From the NCBI GenBank assembly GCA_044227325.1, contig JBGAFI010000001.1:124001-188000 (forward strand): a DNA stretch of 64,000 nucleotides, in the 5' to 3' direction. Each line of letters starts with the position of its first letter. Position 1 is the stretch's first letter. Made by a program: the position numbers and the translations under genes. Shown here piece by piece: positions 15,170 to 23,817 of this stretch. The notes beneath the pieces are model-generated. The model did no database searches. It was not told where the DNA came from and saw only the letters and a program-made list of their open reading frames with translations. Source of the DNA: PFJX01 sp044227325. Its GTDB lineage: Bacteria > Pseudomonadota > Gammaproteobacteria > Burkholderiales > Thiobacillaceae.

Positions 15170-16262
15170 CCATACAGGGCATAAGCAAGTAAAATAACGG
15201 GCATGGAAGAAGATGCCCGTAAATTGAGCCCTGACGAGCAGAAGGAGAAACGCCGGACGGCGTTACGAATGCGAACCCAGGGCTACACGTTCAAGGAAAT
15301 CGGCGAAGCCGTTGGCGTGCATTACCGCACGGTCCAACACTGGTGGAGCCGATTGCAGGCCGAAGGCCGCAAGGCGGCGGTGGAGGGCGGCCGACGCGGC
15401 CGCAAGGCGGGGGAACGGCGAACCTTGTTGTTCTGGCAGGAAGACGAAGTGCAAAAGCTGATTGCCGAGAAGTTGCCGGACCAACTCAAGCTGGCGTACG
15501 CCTTATGGACACGGGCAGCGGTACAGGAACTGATCCGGGCACGTTACGGCTTGGACATGCCTATCCGTACCGTGGGCGAATATCTGAAGCGCTGGGGGTT
15601 CACGCCCCAGAAGCCCCTCAAGCGGGCCTATGAGCAGAAGCCGGAGGTGGTCGAGCAATGGCTGAAGGACAGCTACCCCGCCATCGCCCAGCGGGCCAAG
15701 GAAGAGGGGGCGGAAATCCACTGGGGGGATGAGACCGGCGTACGCAGTGATTGCCAGCGCGGGCGCAGCTTCGCCCCCAAGGGGAAGACGCCGGTGGTGG
15801 AAATGCCGGCCAAGCGCTTCTCCACCAACATGATCTCGACGGTGACCAACCAGGGCAAAGTCCGCTTCATGGTCTACCAGGAAACCCTGACCGCCCCGGT
15901 GCTGATCCGCTTCCTGCAACGCTTGATCAAGGACGCAGGGCGGAAGGTCTTCCTGGTGCTGGACAACCTGCGGGTGCATCACAGCAACCGGGCAAGGGAC
16001 TGGTTGGCGGAGCACAAGGCGGAAATCGAGTTGTTCTTCCTGCCGTCCTACAGCCCGGAGTTGAACCCCGACGAATACTTGAATGGCGACCTCAAGGCCG
16101 CCGTGCACTCGGCCAAGGCGGCGCGCACGCGGGACGATCTGGAACGAAAGGTCCGCGCCCATATGCGCAAACTCCAGAACACCCCCGCCAGAGTGCGCGC
16201 CTATTTCAAACACCCGAAAATCGCTTATGCCGCTTGAACGGGGTATTCAATTGCCGGGTTAA
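15158..16262 (+). mobile_element. IS630-family insertion sequence (intact)
   Basis: A single transposase gene is bounded by perfect inverted repeats. TATTAACCCGGCAA at 15156-15169 is repeated as its exact complement at 16251-16264. The outer TA dinucleotides (15156-15157 and 16263-16264) are the target duplication expected for IS630/Tc1-type elements, which insert at TA. The right end lies 8 bases before the hsdR ATG, so the element separates the restriction operon from its original upstream region. Confidence 0.88.
15203..16237 (+). CDS. IS630 family transposase
   Basis: This 344-residue DDE transposase has an N-terminal helix-turn-helix (residues 25-60, TFKEIGEAVGVHYRTVQHWW), the winged-helix region, and the catalytic core with WGDETGV (first Asp), VLDNLRVHHS (second Asp) and LPSYSPELNPDEYLNGDLK (third acidic residue in the NPDE motif). 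It appears full length and undamaged, so the copy may still be active. It belongs to the IS630/Tc1-mariner group. Confidence 0.92.
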   Translation: MEEDARKLSPDEQKEKRRTALRMRTQGYTFKEIGEAVGVHYRTVQHWWSRLQAEGRKAAVEGGRRGRKAGERRTLLFWQEDEVQKLIAEKLPDQLKLAYALWTRAAVQELIRARYGLDMPIRTVGEYLKRWGFTPQKPLKRAYEQKPEVVEQWLKDSYPAIAQRAKEEGAEIHWGDETGVRSDCQRGRSFAPKGKTPVVEMPAKRFSTNMISTVTNQGKVRFMVYQETLTAPVLIRFLQRLIKDAGRKVFLVLDNLRVHHSNRARDWLAEHKAEIELFFLPSYSPELNPDEYLNGDLKAAVHSAKAARTRDDLERKVRAHMRKLQNTPARVRAYFKHPKIAYAA

Positions 16263-16264
16263 TA
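16251..16264. repeat. Right terminal inverted repeat of the IS630 element, with target TA
   Basis: TTGCCGGGTTAATA is the reverse complement of the left end. The last TA is the duplicated target site, directly followed by hsdR leader sequence. Confidence 0.88.
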
Positions 16265-16272
16265 ACTCACTT

Positions 16273-19071
16273 ATGACCCAGTCCGAAGCACAAACCCGGT
16301 CAAAGCTAATCGATCAGCAGCTCGCACTGTCAGGATGGAATGTGGCTGACCCCGCGCAGGTCGTCGAGGAGTTCGACATTCTGACCAGCCTCCCCGATGG
16401 TGTGGCCGAGCCTCGCACGCCTTATGAAGGCCACCAATTCAGCGATTACGTTCTACTGGGCAAGGACCGCAAGCCATTGGCGGTTATCGAGGCCAAGAAA
16501 TCCAGCCGTGATGCGGCCATTGGCCGTGAACAGGCCAAACAATACTGCTACAACATCCAGAAGCAACTGGGCGGAGAACTACCTTTCTGCTTCTACACCA
16601 ATGGCCACGAAACCTATTTCTGGGATCTGGAAAATGCGCCACCGCGCAAGGTGGTCGGTTTTCCCACTCGGGATGATCTGGAGCGTTTCACCTACATCCG
16701 CCGTAATCGCAAACCGCTGACTCAGGAGTTCATCAACACCTCGATTGCCGGGCGCGATTACCAGATTCGTGCCATTCGTGCCGTACTGGAAGGAATCGAG
16801 CAAAAAAAGCGGGAATTCCTGCTCGTGATGGCCACCGGCACAGGCAAGACCCGGACCTGTATTGCCTTGGCTGACGCCTTGATGCGCGCCGGTCATGCCG
16901 AGAAAGTGCTGTTCCTTGTCGACCGCATCGCACTCCGCGAACAGGCGCTGGCCGCCTTCAAGGAACACATGCCCAACGAACCACGCTGGCCCAATATCGG
17001 GGAAAAGCTCATCGCCAAAGACCGGCGAATCTATGTGGCCACCTATCCCACGATGCTCAATATCATCCGGGACGAGGCCCAGCACCTGTCACCGCACTTC
17101 TTCGACTTTATCGTGGTCGATGAGAGCCATCGATCCATCTACAACACCTATGGCGAAATCCTCGATTACTTCAAGACTCTCACCCTGGGCCTGACGGCGA
17201 CGCCCACCGACATCATCGATCACAACACCTTCCAGCTTTTTCACTGCGAAGATGGTCTTCCCACCTTTGCCTATACCTTCGAAGAGGCCATCAACCGCGA
17301 GCCACCCTATCTGTGCAGCTTTCAGGTCATGAAGATCCAGACCCGCTTCCAGATGGAGGGCATCAGCAAGCGCACCATCTCGCTGGAAGACCAGAAGAAA
17401 CTGATCCTGCAAGGCAAGGATGTCGAGGAGATCAACTTCGAGGGTTCCCAACTCGAAAAGCAGGTCATCAACAAGGGCACCAACACCCTGATCGTCAAGG
17501 AGTTCATGGAGGAGTGCATCAAGGACGGCAACGGCGTGCTGCCCGGCAAAACCATTTTCTTCTGCTCCACCAAAGCCCATGCCAGGCGCATCGAAGAAAT
17601 CTTCGACAAGCTTTACCCCCAATACCACGGCGAACTGGCCAAGGTGCTCGTATCGGACGATCCCCGCGTCTATGGCAAGGGCGGCCTGCTTGACCAATTC
17701 ACCAACAACGACATGCCGCGCATCGCCATCAGCGTGGACATGCTCGACACCGGCATCGACGTGCGTGAAATCGTCAACCTCGTCTTTGCCAAGCCGGTGT
17801 ATTCCTACACCAAGTTCTGGCAGATGATCGGACGCGGCACCCGCCTGCTGGAAACCGGCAAACCCAAGCCCTGGTGTACCGAAAAAGACGTCTTCCTGAT
17901 CCTGGATTGCTGGGACAACTTCGAGTATTTCAAGCTGCAACCCAAGGGCAAGGAACTGAAACCGCAATTGCCGTTGCCCGTGCGTCTGGTGGGCCTGCGC
18001 CTGGACAAGATCGAGAAATCCATCGACACCGGCCATGCCGATATCGCCGCGCGCGAGGTCGCCAAACTGCGCCTGCAGATCGCCTCGCTGCCTCGGAATT
18101 CGGTGGTGATCAAGGAAGCGGCCGTGGCGCTGGCCCGGCTGGATGAAGAAAATTTCTGGATCGGCCTCACCCATCAGAAACTCGAATTCCTGCGCGCAGA
18201 AATAAAGCCGCTGTTCCGCACTGTTTCCGAAGCCGACTTCAAGGCCATGCGCTTCGAGCGCGACCTGCTCGAATACTCCCTGGCCGTTTTGAACGAAGAC
18301 AAGGAACAGGCCGACACCCTCAAGGAGGGCATCGTCGAACAAATCAGCGAACTGCCGCTCTCGGTCAGCTTCGTGAAACAGGAAGAAGCCCTGATCCGCG
18401 CCACCCAGACCAAGCATTTCTGGGCCAAGGCCGGTGAAGACCAGTTTGATGAACTGGTGGCCAAGCTCGGTCCCCTGATGAAGTTCCGGGAGCAAATGAC
18501 CGGCCCCGGTCCGGTGAATCTGGACCTGACCGACGTGCTGCACAACAAGGAAAGAATCGAGTTCGGCCCGCAGCACGAAGCCGTGAGCATCAGCCGATAC
18601 AGGGAAATGGTCGAAACCCTGATCGCCGAGCTGACCGAGCACAACCCGGTGCTGCTGAAGATCAAGAACGGCGAAGCGGTCAGCACGGACGAAGCAGCCC
18701 AGCTTGCCGAGCTATTACACGAGGAACACCCACACATCACCGAAGACCTGCTGCGCCAGGTCTACAAAAACCGCAAGGCGCGTTTCATTCAGTTCATTCG
18801 TCACATTCTGGGATTGGAGACACTGCAAAGCTTCCCGGACGAGGTCAATGCCGCGTTCGAGCAGTTCATCCGCGCCCACACCACCCTTTCCAGCCGCCAG
18901 ATGGAATTTCTCAACCTGTTGAAGAACTTCATCATCGACCGCGAAAAGGTAGAAAAGAAAGACCTGATCAACGCGCCCTTCACCGTCATCCACCCGCAAG
19001 GCATCCGGGGCGTATTCAGCCCCGCCGAGATCAACGAAATCCTGCAACTCACCGAACGGCTTGCCGCATAA
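16273..19071 (+). CDS. hsdR: Type I restriction endonuclease subunit R
   Basis: This 932-residue motor/nuclease subunit has its N-terminal nuclease core with the E-x-K motif AVIEAKK (E73, K75). Helicase motifs follow: ATGTGKT at 187-193, VVDESHRS near 281-288, GLTATP near 306 and MIGRGTRL near 517. The C-terminal half is the helical region that docks on the methylase. It cuts DNA away from unmethylated target sites after ATP-driven translocation. The ATG lies 9 bases past the IS630 right end and has no Shine-Dalgarno sequence, so expression now depends on the IS context or is weak (inference). The protein's N-terminus looks complete. Confidence 0.93.
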   Translation: MTQSEAQTRSKLIDQQLALSGWNVADPAQVVEEFDILTSLPDGVAEPRTPYEGHQFSDYVLLGKDRKPLAVIEAKKSSRDAAIGREQAKQYCYNIQKQLGGELPFCFYTNGHETYFWDLENAPPRKVVGFPTRDDLERFTYIRRNRKPLTQEFINTSIAGRDYQIRAIRAVLEGIEQKKREFLLVMATGTGKTRTCIALADALMRAGHAEKVLFLVDRIALREQALAAFKEHMPNEPRWPNIGEKLIAKDRRIYVATYPTMLNIIRDEAQHLSPHFFDFIVVDESHRSIYNTYGEILDYFKTLTLGLTATPTDIIDHNTFQLFHCEDGLPTFAYTFEEAINREPPYLCSFQVMKIQTRFQMEGISKRTISLEDQKKLILQGKDVEEINFEGSQLEKQVINKGTNTLIVKEFMEECIKDGNGVLPGKTIFFCSTKAHARRIEEIFDKLYPQYHGELAKVLVSDDPRVYGKGGLLDQFTNNDMPRIAISVDMLDTGIDVREIVNLVFAKPVYSYTKFWQMIGRGTRLLETGKPKPWCTEKDVFLILDCWDNFEYFKLQPKGKELKPQLPLPVRLVGLRLDKIEKSIDTGHADIAAREVAKLRLQIASLPRNSVVIKEAAVALARLDEENFWIGLTHQKLEFLRAEIKPLFRTVSEADFKAMRFERDLLEYSLAVLNEDKEQADTLKEGIVEQISELPLSVSFVKQEEALIRATQTKHFWAKAGEDQFDELVAKLGPLMKFREQMTGPGPVNLDLTDVLHNKERIEFGPQHEAVSISRYREMVETLIAELTEHNPVLLKIKNGEAVSTDEAAQLAELLHEEHPHITEDLLRQVYKNRKARFIQFIRHILGLETLQSFPDEVNAAFEQFIRAHTTLSSRQMEFLNLLKNFIIDREKVEKKDLINAPFTVIHPQGIRGVFSPAEINEILQLTERLAA

Positions 19072-19091
19072 CTTCAACACCAGGGAACACG

Positions 19092-19955
19092 ATGCAATCC
19101 AAAGACATTCAACTGATGAAGGACCAGTTCGACGCCCTCAGCCAGACCATCCCCGAAGAGGGCGTCGAATTCTGGTTCGCCCGCGACCTGATGGAACCCC
19201 TGGGCTACGCCCGCTGGGAAAACTTCCAAACTGCCATCAAGCGGGCCATCGAGTCCTGCGAAACAACGGGTTACGCGGCCGAGGATCATTTTCGTGGCGT
19301 CACGAAAATGATCGAAATCGGCAAGGGCGGGCAACGCCCGGTGGACGACTTCATGCTCACCCGCTATGCCTGCTACCTCATCGCCCAGAACGGCGACCCG
19401 CGCAAGGAGCCCATTGCCTTCGCCCAAAGCTATTTCGCCATCCAGACGCGCAAGCAGGAGCTCATCGAAGACCGCATGCGCCTGCAAACCCGGCTGGACA
19501 CCCGCGAACGCCTGCGCGAATCGGAAAAGACCCTGTCCCAGAACATCTACGAGCGCGGCGTCGACGACGCCGGCTTCGGCCGCATCCGTTCCAAAGGCGA
19601 TGCCGCGCTCTTCGGCGGCCATACCACCCAGGCCATGAAAGACCGCTACGGCATCACCCAGACCCGCCCCCTGGCCGACTTCTTGCCCACTCTGACCATC
19701 GCCGCCAAGAACCTGGCTACCGAGATGACCAACCACAACGTCAGTCAGGACGACTTGCGGGGCGAGCACGCCATCACCCGCGAGCACGTGCAGAACAATC
19801 AGAGCGTGCGCGCCATGCTCGATCAGCGGGGCATCAAACCGGAGCAATTGCCGCCGGAAGAAGACATCAAGAAACTGGAACGCCGCGTGAAGGCCGAGGA
19901 AAAGAAACTCGTCAAACGCTCCGGCAAGTTACCCGTGCCGAAAGACAAGGCATGA
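19092..19955 (+). CDS. dinD: DinD-like DNA-damage-inducible protein D
   Basis: This 287-residue protein has an N-terminal BRO-N-type domain (VEFWFARDLMEPLGYARWENFQTAIKRAI) and the DinD-specific middle and C-terminal parts (YACYLIAQNGDPRKEPIAFAQSYFAIQTRKQELIEDRMRL; NHNVSQDDLRGEHAITREHVQNNQSVRAMLDQRGI). DinD is SOS-induced in E. coli and inhibits RecA filament activity; homologues are often carried inside type I restriction operons. It follows hsdR by 20 bp and overlaps the next gene by ATGA. No LexA box is seen in the short upstream gap. Confidence 0.9.
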   Translation: MQSKDIQLMKDQFDALSQTIPEEGVEFWFARDLMEPLGYARWENFQTAIKRAIESCETTGYAAEDHFRGVTKMIEIGKGGQRPVDDFMLTRYACYLIAQNGDPRKEPIAFAQSYFAIQTRKQELIEDRMRLQTRLDTRERLRESEKTLSQNIYERGVDDAGFGRIRSKGDAALFGGHTTQAMKDRYGITQTRPLADFLPTLTIAAKNLATEMTNHNVSQDDLRGEHAITREHVQNNQSVRAMLDQRGIKPEQLPPEEDIKKLERRVKAEEKKLVKRSGKLPVPKDKA

Positions 19956-20382
19956 ACCGCGAAAGACGCGAAATGCACGAAAGGATTTTGTTTCCTGATG
20001 AGTGCTATCAAATTCAGGGGGCCGTGTTCGATGTGTACCGGGAAATGGGTTGCGGATTTTTGAGGCTGTTTATCAAGAGTGCCTCGTAATGGAACTGCGA
20101 TCTCGACAGGTACCGTTCGTGGCCCAGTTGGAACTTGCACTTTCGTACAAAGGCGAGCGCCTTGTTCAAACGTATAAACCGGACTTCATCTGTTACGAAA
20201 AAATCATCGTTGAGCTGAAAGCCGTCAAGGAAATCGCCCCCGAACAAAAAGCCCAGCTCCTCAATTATCTGAAAGCAACCGACCTGGAACTCGGTCTGCT
20301 GGTGAACTTCGGCGCCCACCCCAAGGCTGAAATCATCCGCATGGTCAACACGAATTTTCGTGATTGGAGGGTGAGGCAATGA
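19952..20382 (+). pseudogene. GxxExxY family protein, frameshifted
   Basis: The ATG at 19952 opens a frame reading MNRERREMHERILFPDECYQ and on to DVYREMGCGFL, the N-terminal half of the GxxExxY family. After GGATTTTTG (about 20053-20061) this frame continues as RLFIKSAS and stops. The next frame continues exactly where the family should: (E)AVYQECLVMELRSRQVPF ... YKPDFICYEKIIVELKAVKEIAPEQKAQLLNYLKATDLELGLLVNFG. One missing base, inside the name-giving GFLEAVY motif, explains both halves, and 431 bp is one short of 144 codons. A sequencing error remains possible. These proteins are small PD-(D/E)xK-like putative nucleases of unknown role. Confidence 0.85.
19954..19984 (+). repeat. CGCGAAA-type dispersed repeat, copy A
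   Basis: GAACCGCGAAAGACGCGAAA and following bases form a degenerate array of CGCGAAA/CACGAAA units. It encodes the NRERREMHER start of the GxxExxY protein. Related copies lie at 20381, 20491 (inverted) and 22127. Confidence 0.6.
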
Positions 20383-20410
20383 ACCGCGAAATGCGCGAAA
20401 AACGCGAAAG
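20381..20410 (+). repeat. CGCGAAA-type dispersed repeat, copy B
   Basis: GAACCGCGAAATGCGCGAAA plus AACGCGAAAG starts at the stop codon of the GxxExxY gene. Together with inverted copy C it bounds a 142-bp non-coding segment (20381-20522) that resembles a miniature element or could fold into a long hairpin. Confidence 0.6.
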
Positions 20411-20490
20411 TGTGCGCGGGACGATGCGTGATGTAGAGAAGTCTGGTGGCCGCCATTCATTTGCCGATGTTTCAACTCAATCGCCCAAGA

Positions 20491-20522
20491 GTTTTCGCGA
20501 TTTTCGCGTCTTTCGCGGTTGA
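20491..20522 (-). repeat. CGCGAAA-type dispersed repeat, copy C (inverted)
   Basis: The minus strand reads TCAACCGCGAAAGACGCGAA followed by AATCGCGAAAAC, so it is an inverted partner of copies A and B. It lies 14 bp before the hsdM start codon. Confidence 0.6.
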
Positions 20523-20536
20523 ACTAGGAATCCAAA

Positions 20537-22222
20537 ATGCTGCAAAACAACCCCGAACTCAAAGGCAAGATCGACCAACTCTGGAACAAGTTCTGGAGCG
20601 GCGGCATCAGCAACCCGCTCACTGCCATCGAGCAAATCACCTACCTGCTCTTCATGAAGCGGCTGGACGAGCTGGACCTGAAGCGCCAGGCCGATGCCGA
20701 ATGGACCGGGGAAAACTACATCTCCAAATTTGAAGGTCGCTGGGTTCCGCCTGAGGAACGCAACCGCCCCGCCGAGGAACAACGCCCTGTCGACCGGCGC
20801 ACCCTACGCTGGAGCGAGTTCAAGCGGATGCAGGCGGAGGAGATGTTGCAGCACGTGCAAACCAAGGTCTTTCCCTTCCTGAAAGACCTGAACGGCAGCG
20901 AATCCAACTTCACCCACCACATGCGCAATGCCGTCTTCATCATCCCCAAGCCGGCGCTGCTGGTGGAAGCGGTGAAGACCATCGACGAAATCTTCGCGGT
21001 GATGGAGAAAGACTCGCAGGAAAAAGGCCAGGCCTTCCAGGACATCCAGGGCGATGTCTATGAAATGCTGCTGTCGGAAATCGCCACCGCCGGCAAGAAC
21101 GGCCAGTTTCGTACCCCGCGCCACATCATCAAGCTCATGGCCGAACTGGTGCGGCCGCAGCTCGGCCACAAGATCGCCGACCCGGCCTGCGGCTCAGGCG
21201 GCTTCCTGCTCGGCGCCTACCAGTACATCGTCACCCAGCTCGCCATCAAGGCCGGCACCCACCACCTCGTGCCCGACGAGGACGGCTTTGTCCGCACCTC
21301 GGTGGCCGCCGCCCTCACCGAAAAGGCCCAGGCCATCCTGCAAGCCTCCCTCTGGGGCTACGACATCGACGCCACCATGGTGCGCCTGGGCCTGATGAAC
21401 CTGATGATGCACGGCATCGACGAGCCCCACATTGACTATAAGGACACCCTGTCCAAGAGCTACAACGAGGAAGGCGAATACGACATCGTCATGGCCAACC
21501 CGCCCTTCACCGGCAGCATCGACAAGGGCGACATCAACGAAAACCTCAGCCTCGACACCACCAAGACCGAACTGCTGTTCGTCGAGAACATCTACCGCCT
21601 GCTCAAGAAGGGCGGCACCGCCGGCGTCATCGTGCCCCAGGGCGTGCTGTTCGGCAGCGCCAAGGCTTTCAAGGAACTGCGCCAGAAGCTGGTGGAGCGC
21701 TGCGACCTCAAGGCCGTGATTGCGCTGCCCAGCGGTGTCTTCAAGCCCTACGCCGGTGTGGCCACCGCCATCCTGTTGTTCACCAAGGTCTGGGGCCCCA
21801 AGGACAAGGTGACGAAACCCGCCACCGAACACGTGTGGTTCTACGACATGCGCGCCGACGGTTACAGCCTGGACGACAAGCGCAACAAGCAGGAAGGCTA
21901 CGGCGACCTGCAGGACATCGTCGCCCGCTACCACGCCCGCAAGGCCGAAACCGACACCGACCGCACCGCCCAGTGCTTCATGGTGCCGCGCCCCGAAATC
22001 GAAGCCGAGGGCTACGACCTCTCGCTATCGCGCTACCGCGAGGTCGTATTCGAGGAAGTGAAATACGACCCGCCCGGCCTGATCCTGGAGCGGCTGATTC
22101 AGGCCGAGGTGGGGGTGGAGTTTTTTAACCGCGAAATTCGCGAAAAGCGCGAAAAGGCTTTGGCTGGGATGCAAAGCGGCATCGTGCGCGAGTTATTGGA
22201 GTTGAAGGGGATGGTGGGATGA
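20537..22222 (+). CDS. hsdM: Type I restriction-modification methyltransferase subunit M
   Basis: This 561-residue N6-adenine methylase has an HsdM N-terminal helical domain (residues 1-150; NPLTAIEQITYLLFMKRLDELD), the AdoMet-binding motif DPACGSGGF (215-223) and the catalytic motif NPPF (321-324), followed by the ENIYRLLKKGGTAGVIVPQGVLFG segment. It works with HsdS to methylate the target and to let HsdR discriminate host DNA. The C-terminus contains the NREIREKREKAL insert from a CGCGAAA repeat, just before the final helix. It overlaps hsdS by ATGA. Confidence 0.95.
   Translation: MLQNNPELKGKIDQLWNKFWSGGISNPLTAIEQITYLLFMKRLDELDLKRQADAEWTGENYISKFEGRWVPPEERNRPAEEQRPVDRRTLRWSEFKRMQAEEMLQHVQTKVFPFLKDLNGSESNFTHHMRNAVFIIPKPALLVEAVKTIDEIFAVMEKDSQEKGQAFQDIQGDVYEMLLSEIATAGKNGQFRTPRHIIKLMAELVRPQLGHKIADPACGSGGFLLGAYQYIVTQLAIKAGTHHLVPDEDGFVRTSVAAALTEKAQAILQASLWGYDIDATMVRLGLMNLMMHGIDEPHIDYKDTLSKSYNEEGEYDIVMANPPFTGSIDKGDINENLSLDTTKTELLFVENIYRLLKKGGTAGVIVPQGVLFGSAKAFKELRQKLVERCDLKAVIALPSGVFKPYAGVATAILLFTKVWGPKDKVTKPATEHVWFYDMRADGYSLDDKRNKQEGYGDLQDIVARYHARKAETDTDRTAQCFMVPRPEIEAEGYDLSLSRYREVVFEEVKYDPPGLILERLIQAEVGVEFFNREIREKREKALAGMQSGIVRELLELKGMVG
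22127..22156 (+). repeat. CGCGAAA-type dispersed repeat, copy D inside hsdM
   Basis: AACCGCGAAATTCGCGAAAA and the following GCGCGAAAAG match copies A-C but are read as codons for NREIREKREKA near the HsdM C-terminus. The repeat is in frame and leaves the reading frame open. Confidence 0.6.
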
Positions 22223-23817
22223 TCCCGACCCCGCTAGCTGCCTTAGTCACAGTTTCGGCTGGGCAAAGTGCCCCCAAGGACAGCGAATTCTCAAAGAGTG
22301 GCACACCATTTGTGCGCGCCGGAAGTCTGGAAGCCTTGCTCGGAGGCAAGAACGAGGCCGAACTCGAACTTGTTTCCGATGAGGTTGCAAAGCAAAGAAA
22401 GCTGAAGCTCTATCCAAAGGGAACAGTCTTGTTTGCGAAAAGCGGTATGTCCGCAACCAAGGATCGGGTCTATGTTCTGCGGCATCCGGCCTATGTAGTG
22501 AGCCATTTGGCCACCCTGGTTCCGAAGGCCGACACCCATACCGAATACCTTCGTCTTGTACTCAAGGCATTCCCTCCCTCAAGACTCATTAAAGACTTCG
22601 CCTATCCGGCGATCAGTCTGGGGGATATTGAAAGCTTCGAAATCCCGGTTCCAGAGGTGTTTGACGACCAAATCCGAATTGCCCATCTGCTCGGCAAGGT
22701 GGAACGGCTGATTGCCCAGCGCAAGCAGCAACTCCAACAGCTCGACGACCTGCTCAAGAGCGTGTTTCTGGAGATGTTTGGCGATCCTCTGCGGAATGAG
22801 AAGGGGTGGGACAAGCCTCCTCTTCGAGCTTTCGGCAAGATATCGACAGGCAACACGCCGCCGCGAAACGATGCCTCGAACTATGGAGGGCAATACATCG
22901 AATGGATCAAGACCGACAACATCGGTGCTGACGCAGTCTTTGTCTCCACGGCCACCGAGTACCTGTCGGAGTCTGGTGCAAGACGTGCGCGCACCGTGTC
23001 GAAAGGCTCGCTACTCGTCGCCTGTATTGCCGGCAGCGTGGAATCCATCGGACGCGCCGCGCTAACTGACAGGAAGGTGGCGTTCAATCAGCAGATCAAC
23101 GCGATTCAGCCAGCGGCTGATGTCAGCCCATTGTTTCTTTACGGCTTATTCAAGCTGTCTCGCTCCTACATTCAGAGTCACGCCAGCAAAGGGATGAAGA
23201 AGATTCTGACCAAGGGCGACTTCGAACAGATCACGATGATCAAACCACCGTTCGAGTTGCAGCAGGAGTTTTCTCAGGTCGCAGAAAGGATCGAGCCCAT
23301 GAAGGCCGGCTACCAGCAAAGTCTCACCGATCTCGAAGCCCTCTACGGTGTCCTGAGCCAGAAAGCCTTCAAGGGCGAGTTGGACCTGTCCCGCATACCA
23401 CTGCCCGATGCCGAACCCCTGGAGCCGCGAACCACCATGCCGGCCGCCGGCCCATCACCCGCCGATCCGCAATACCCCATCAATCTGCCCGACACCGAGT
23501 TACTGCTTGCTGTGCTGGACGACCGCACCCGCCTCAAGGAACTGCTGCCGTTCTGGCTGGAAGCCTATCGCGTCCAGTTGAACGGCGCGATCTTTTCGGC
23601 TCAGGATTTCTTGGCCGCTGCGCAGACGCGCATCGCGGAACTGCACCCGGATAACGATTTCGAACTTGGGGCCGAAGCCTACGAACAGGTCAAGATCTGG
23701 GTGTTCGACAGAGTCAAATCCAGAGAGCTCAAACAGACACGGAACATTGTCTCAACCGGTGTGAAGCGAAAGTTCGGCAACGAAGTATTGATACGTGCGC
23801 GGAGGCCACGTTTTTAA
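22219..23817 (+). CDS. hsdS: Type I restriction-modification specificity subunit S
   Basis: This 532-residue specificity subunit has two target-recognition domains. The first (about 1-150) ends in the conserved helix DDQIRIAHLLGKVERLIAQRKQQLQQLDDLLKSVFLEMFGDP; the second (about 200-350) ends in LQQEFSQVAERIEPMKAGYQQSLTDLEALYGVLSQKAFKGEL. After residue about 400 comes a Pro/Ala linker and a 120-residue helical extension (LPFWLEAYRVQLNGAIFSAQDFLAAAQTRIAEL) not needed in standard HsdS. The two recognition domains differ, so a bipartite asymmetric target is expected. The target cannot be predicted. Confidence 0.93.
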   Translation: MIPTPLAALVTVSAGQSAPKDSEFSKSGTPFVRAGSLEALLGGKNEAELELVSDEVAKQRKLKLYPKGTVLFAKSGMSATKDRVYVLRHPAYVVSHLATLVPKADTHTEYLRLVLKAFPPSRLIKDFAYPAISLGDIESFEIPVPEVFDDQIRIAHLLGKVERLIAQRKQQLQQLDDLLKSVFLEMFGDPLRNEKGWDKPPLRAFGKISTGNTPPRNDASNYGGQYIEWIKTDNIGADAVFVSTATEYLSESGARRARTVSKGSLLVACIAGSVESIGRAALTDRKVAFNQQINAIQPAADVSPLFLYGLFKLSRSYIQSHASKGMKKILTKGDFEQITMIKPPFELQQEFSQVAERIEPMKAGYQQSLTDLEALYGVLSQKAFKGELDLSRIPLPDAEPLEPRTTMPAAGPSPADPQYPINLPDTELLLAVLDDRTRLKELLPFWLEAYRVQLNGAIFSAQDFLAAAQTRIAELHPDNDFELGAEAYEQVKIWVFDRVKSRELKQTRNIVSTGVKRKFGNEVLIRARRPRF

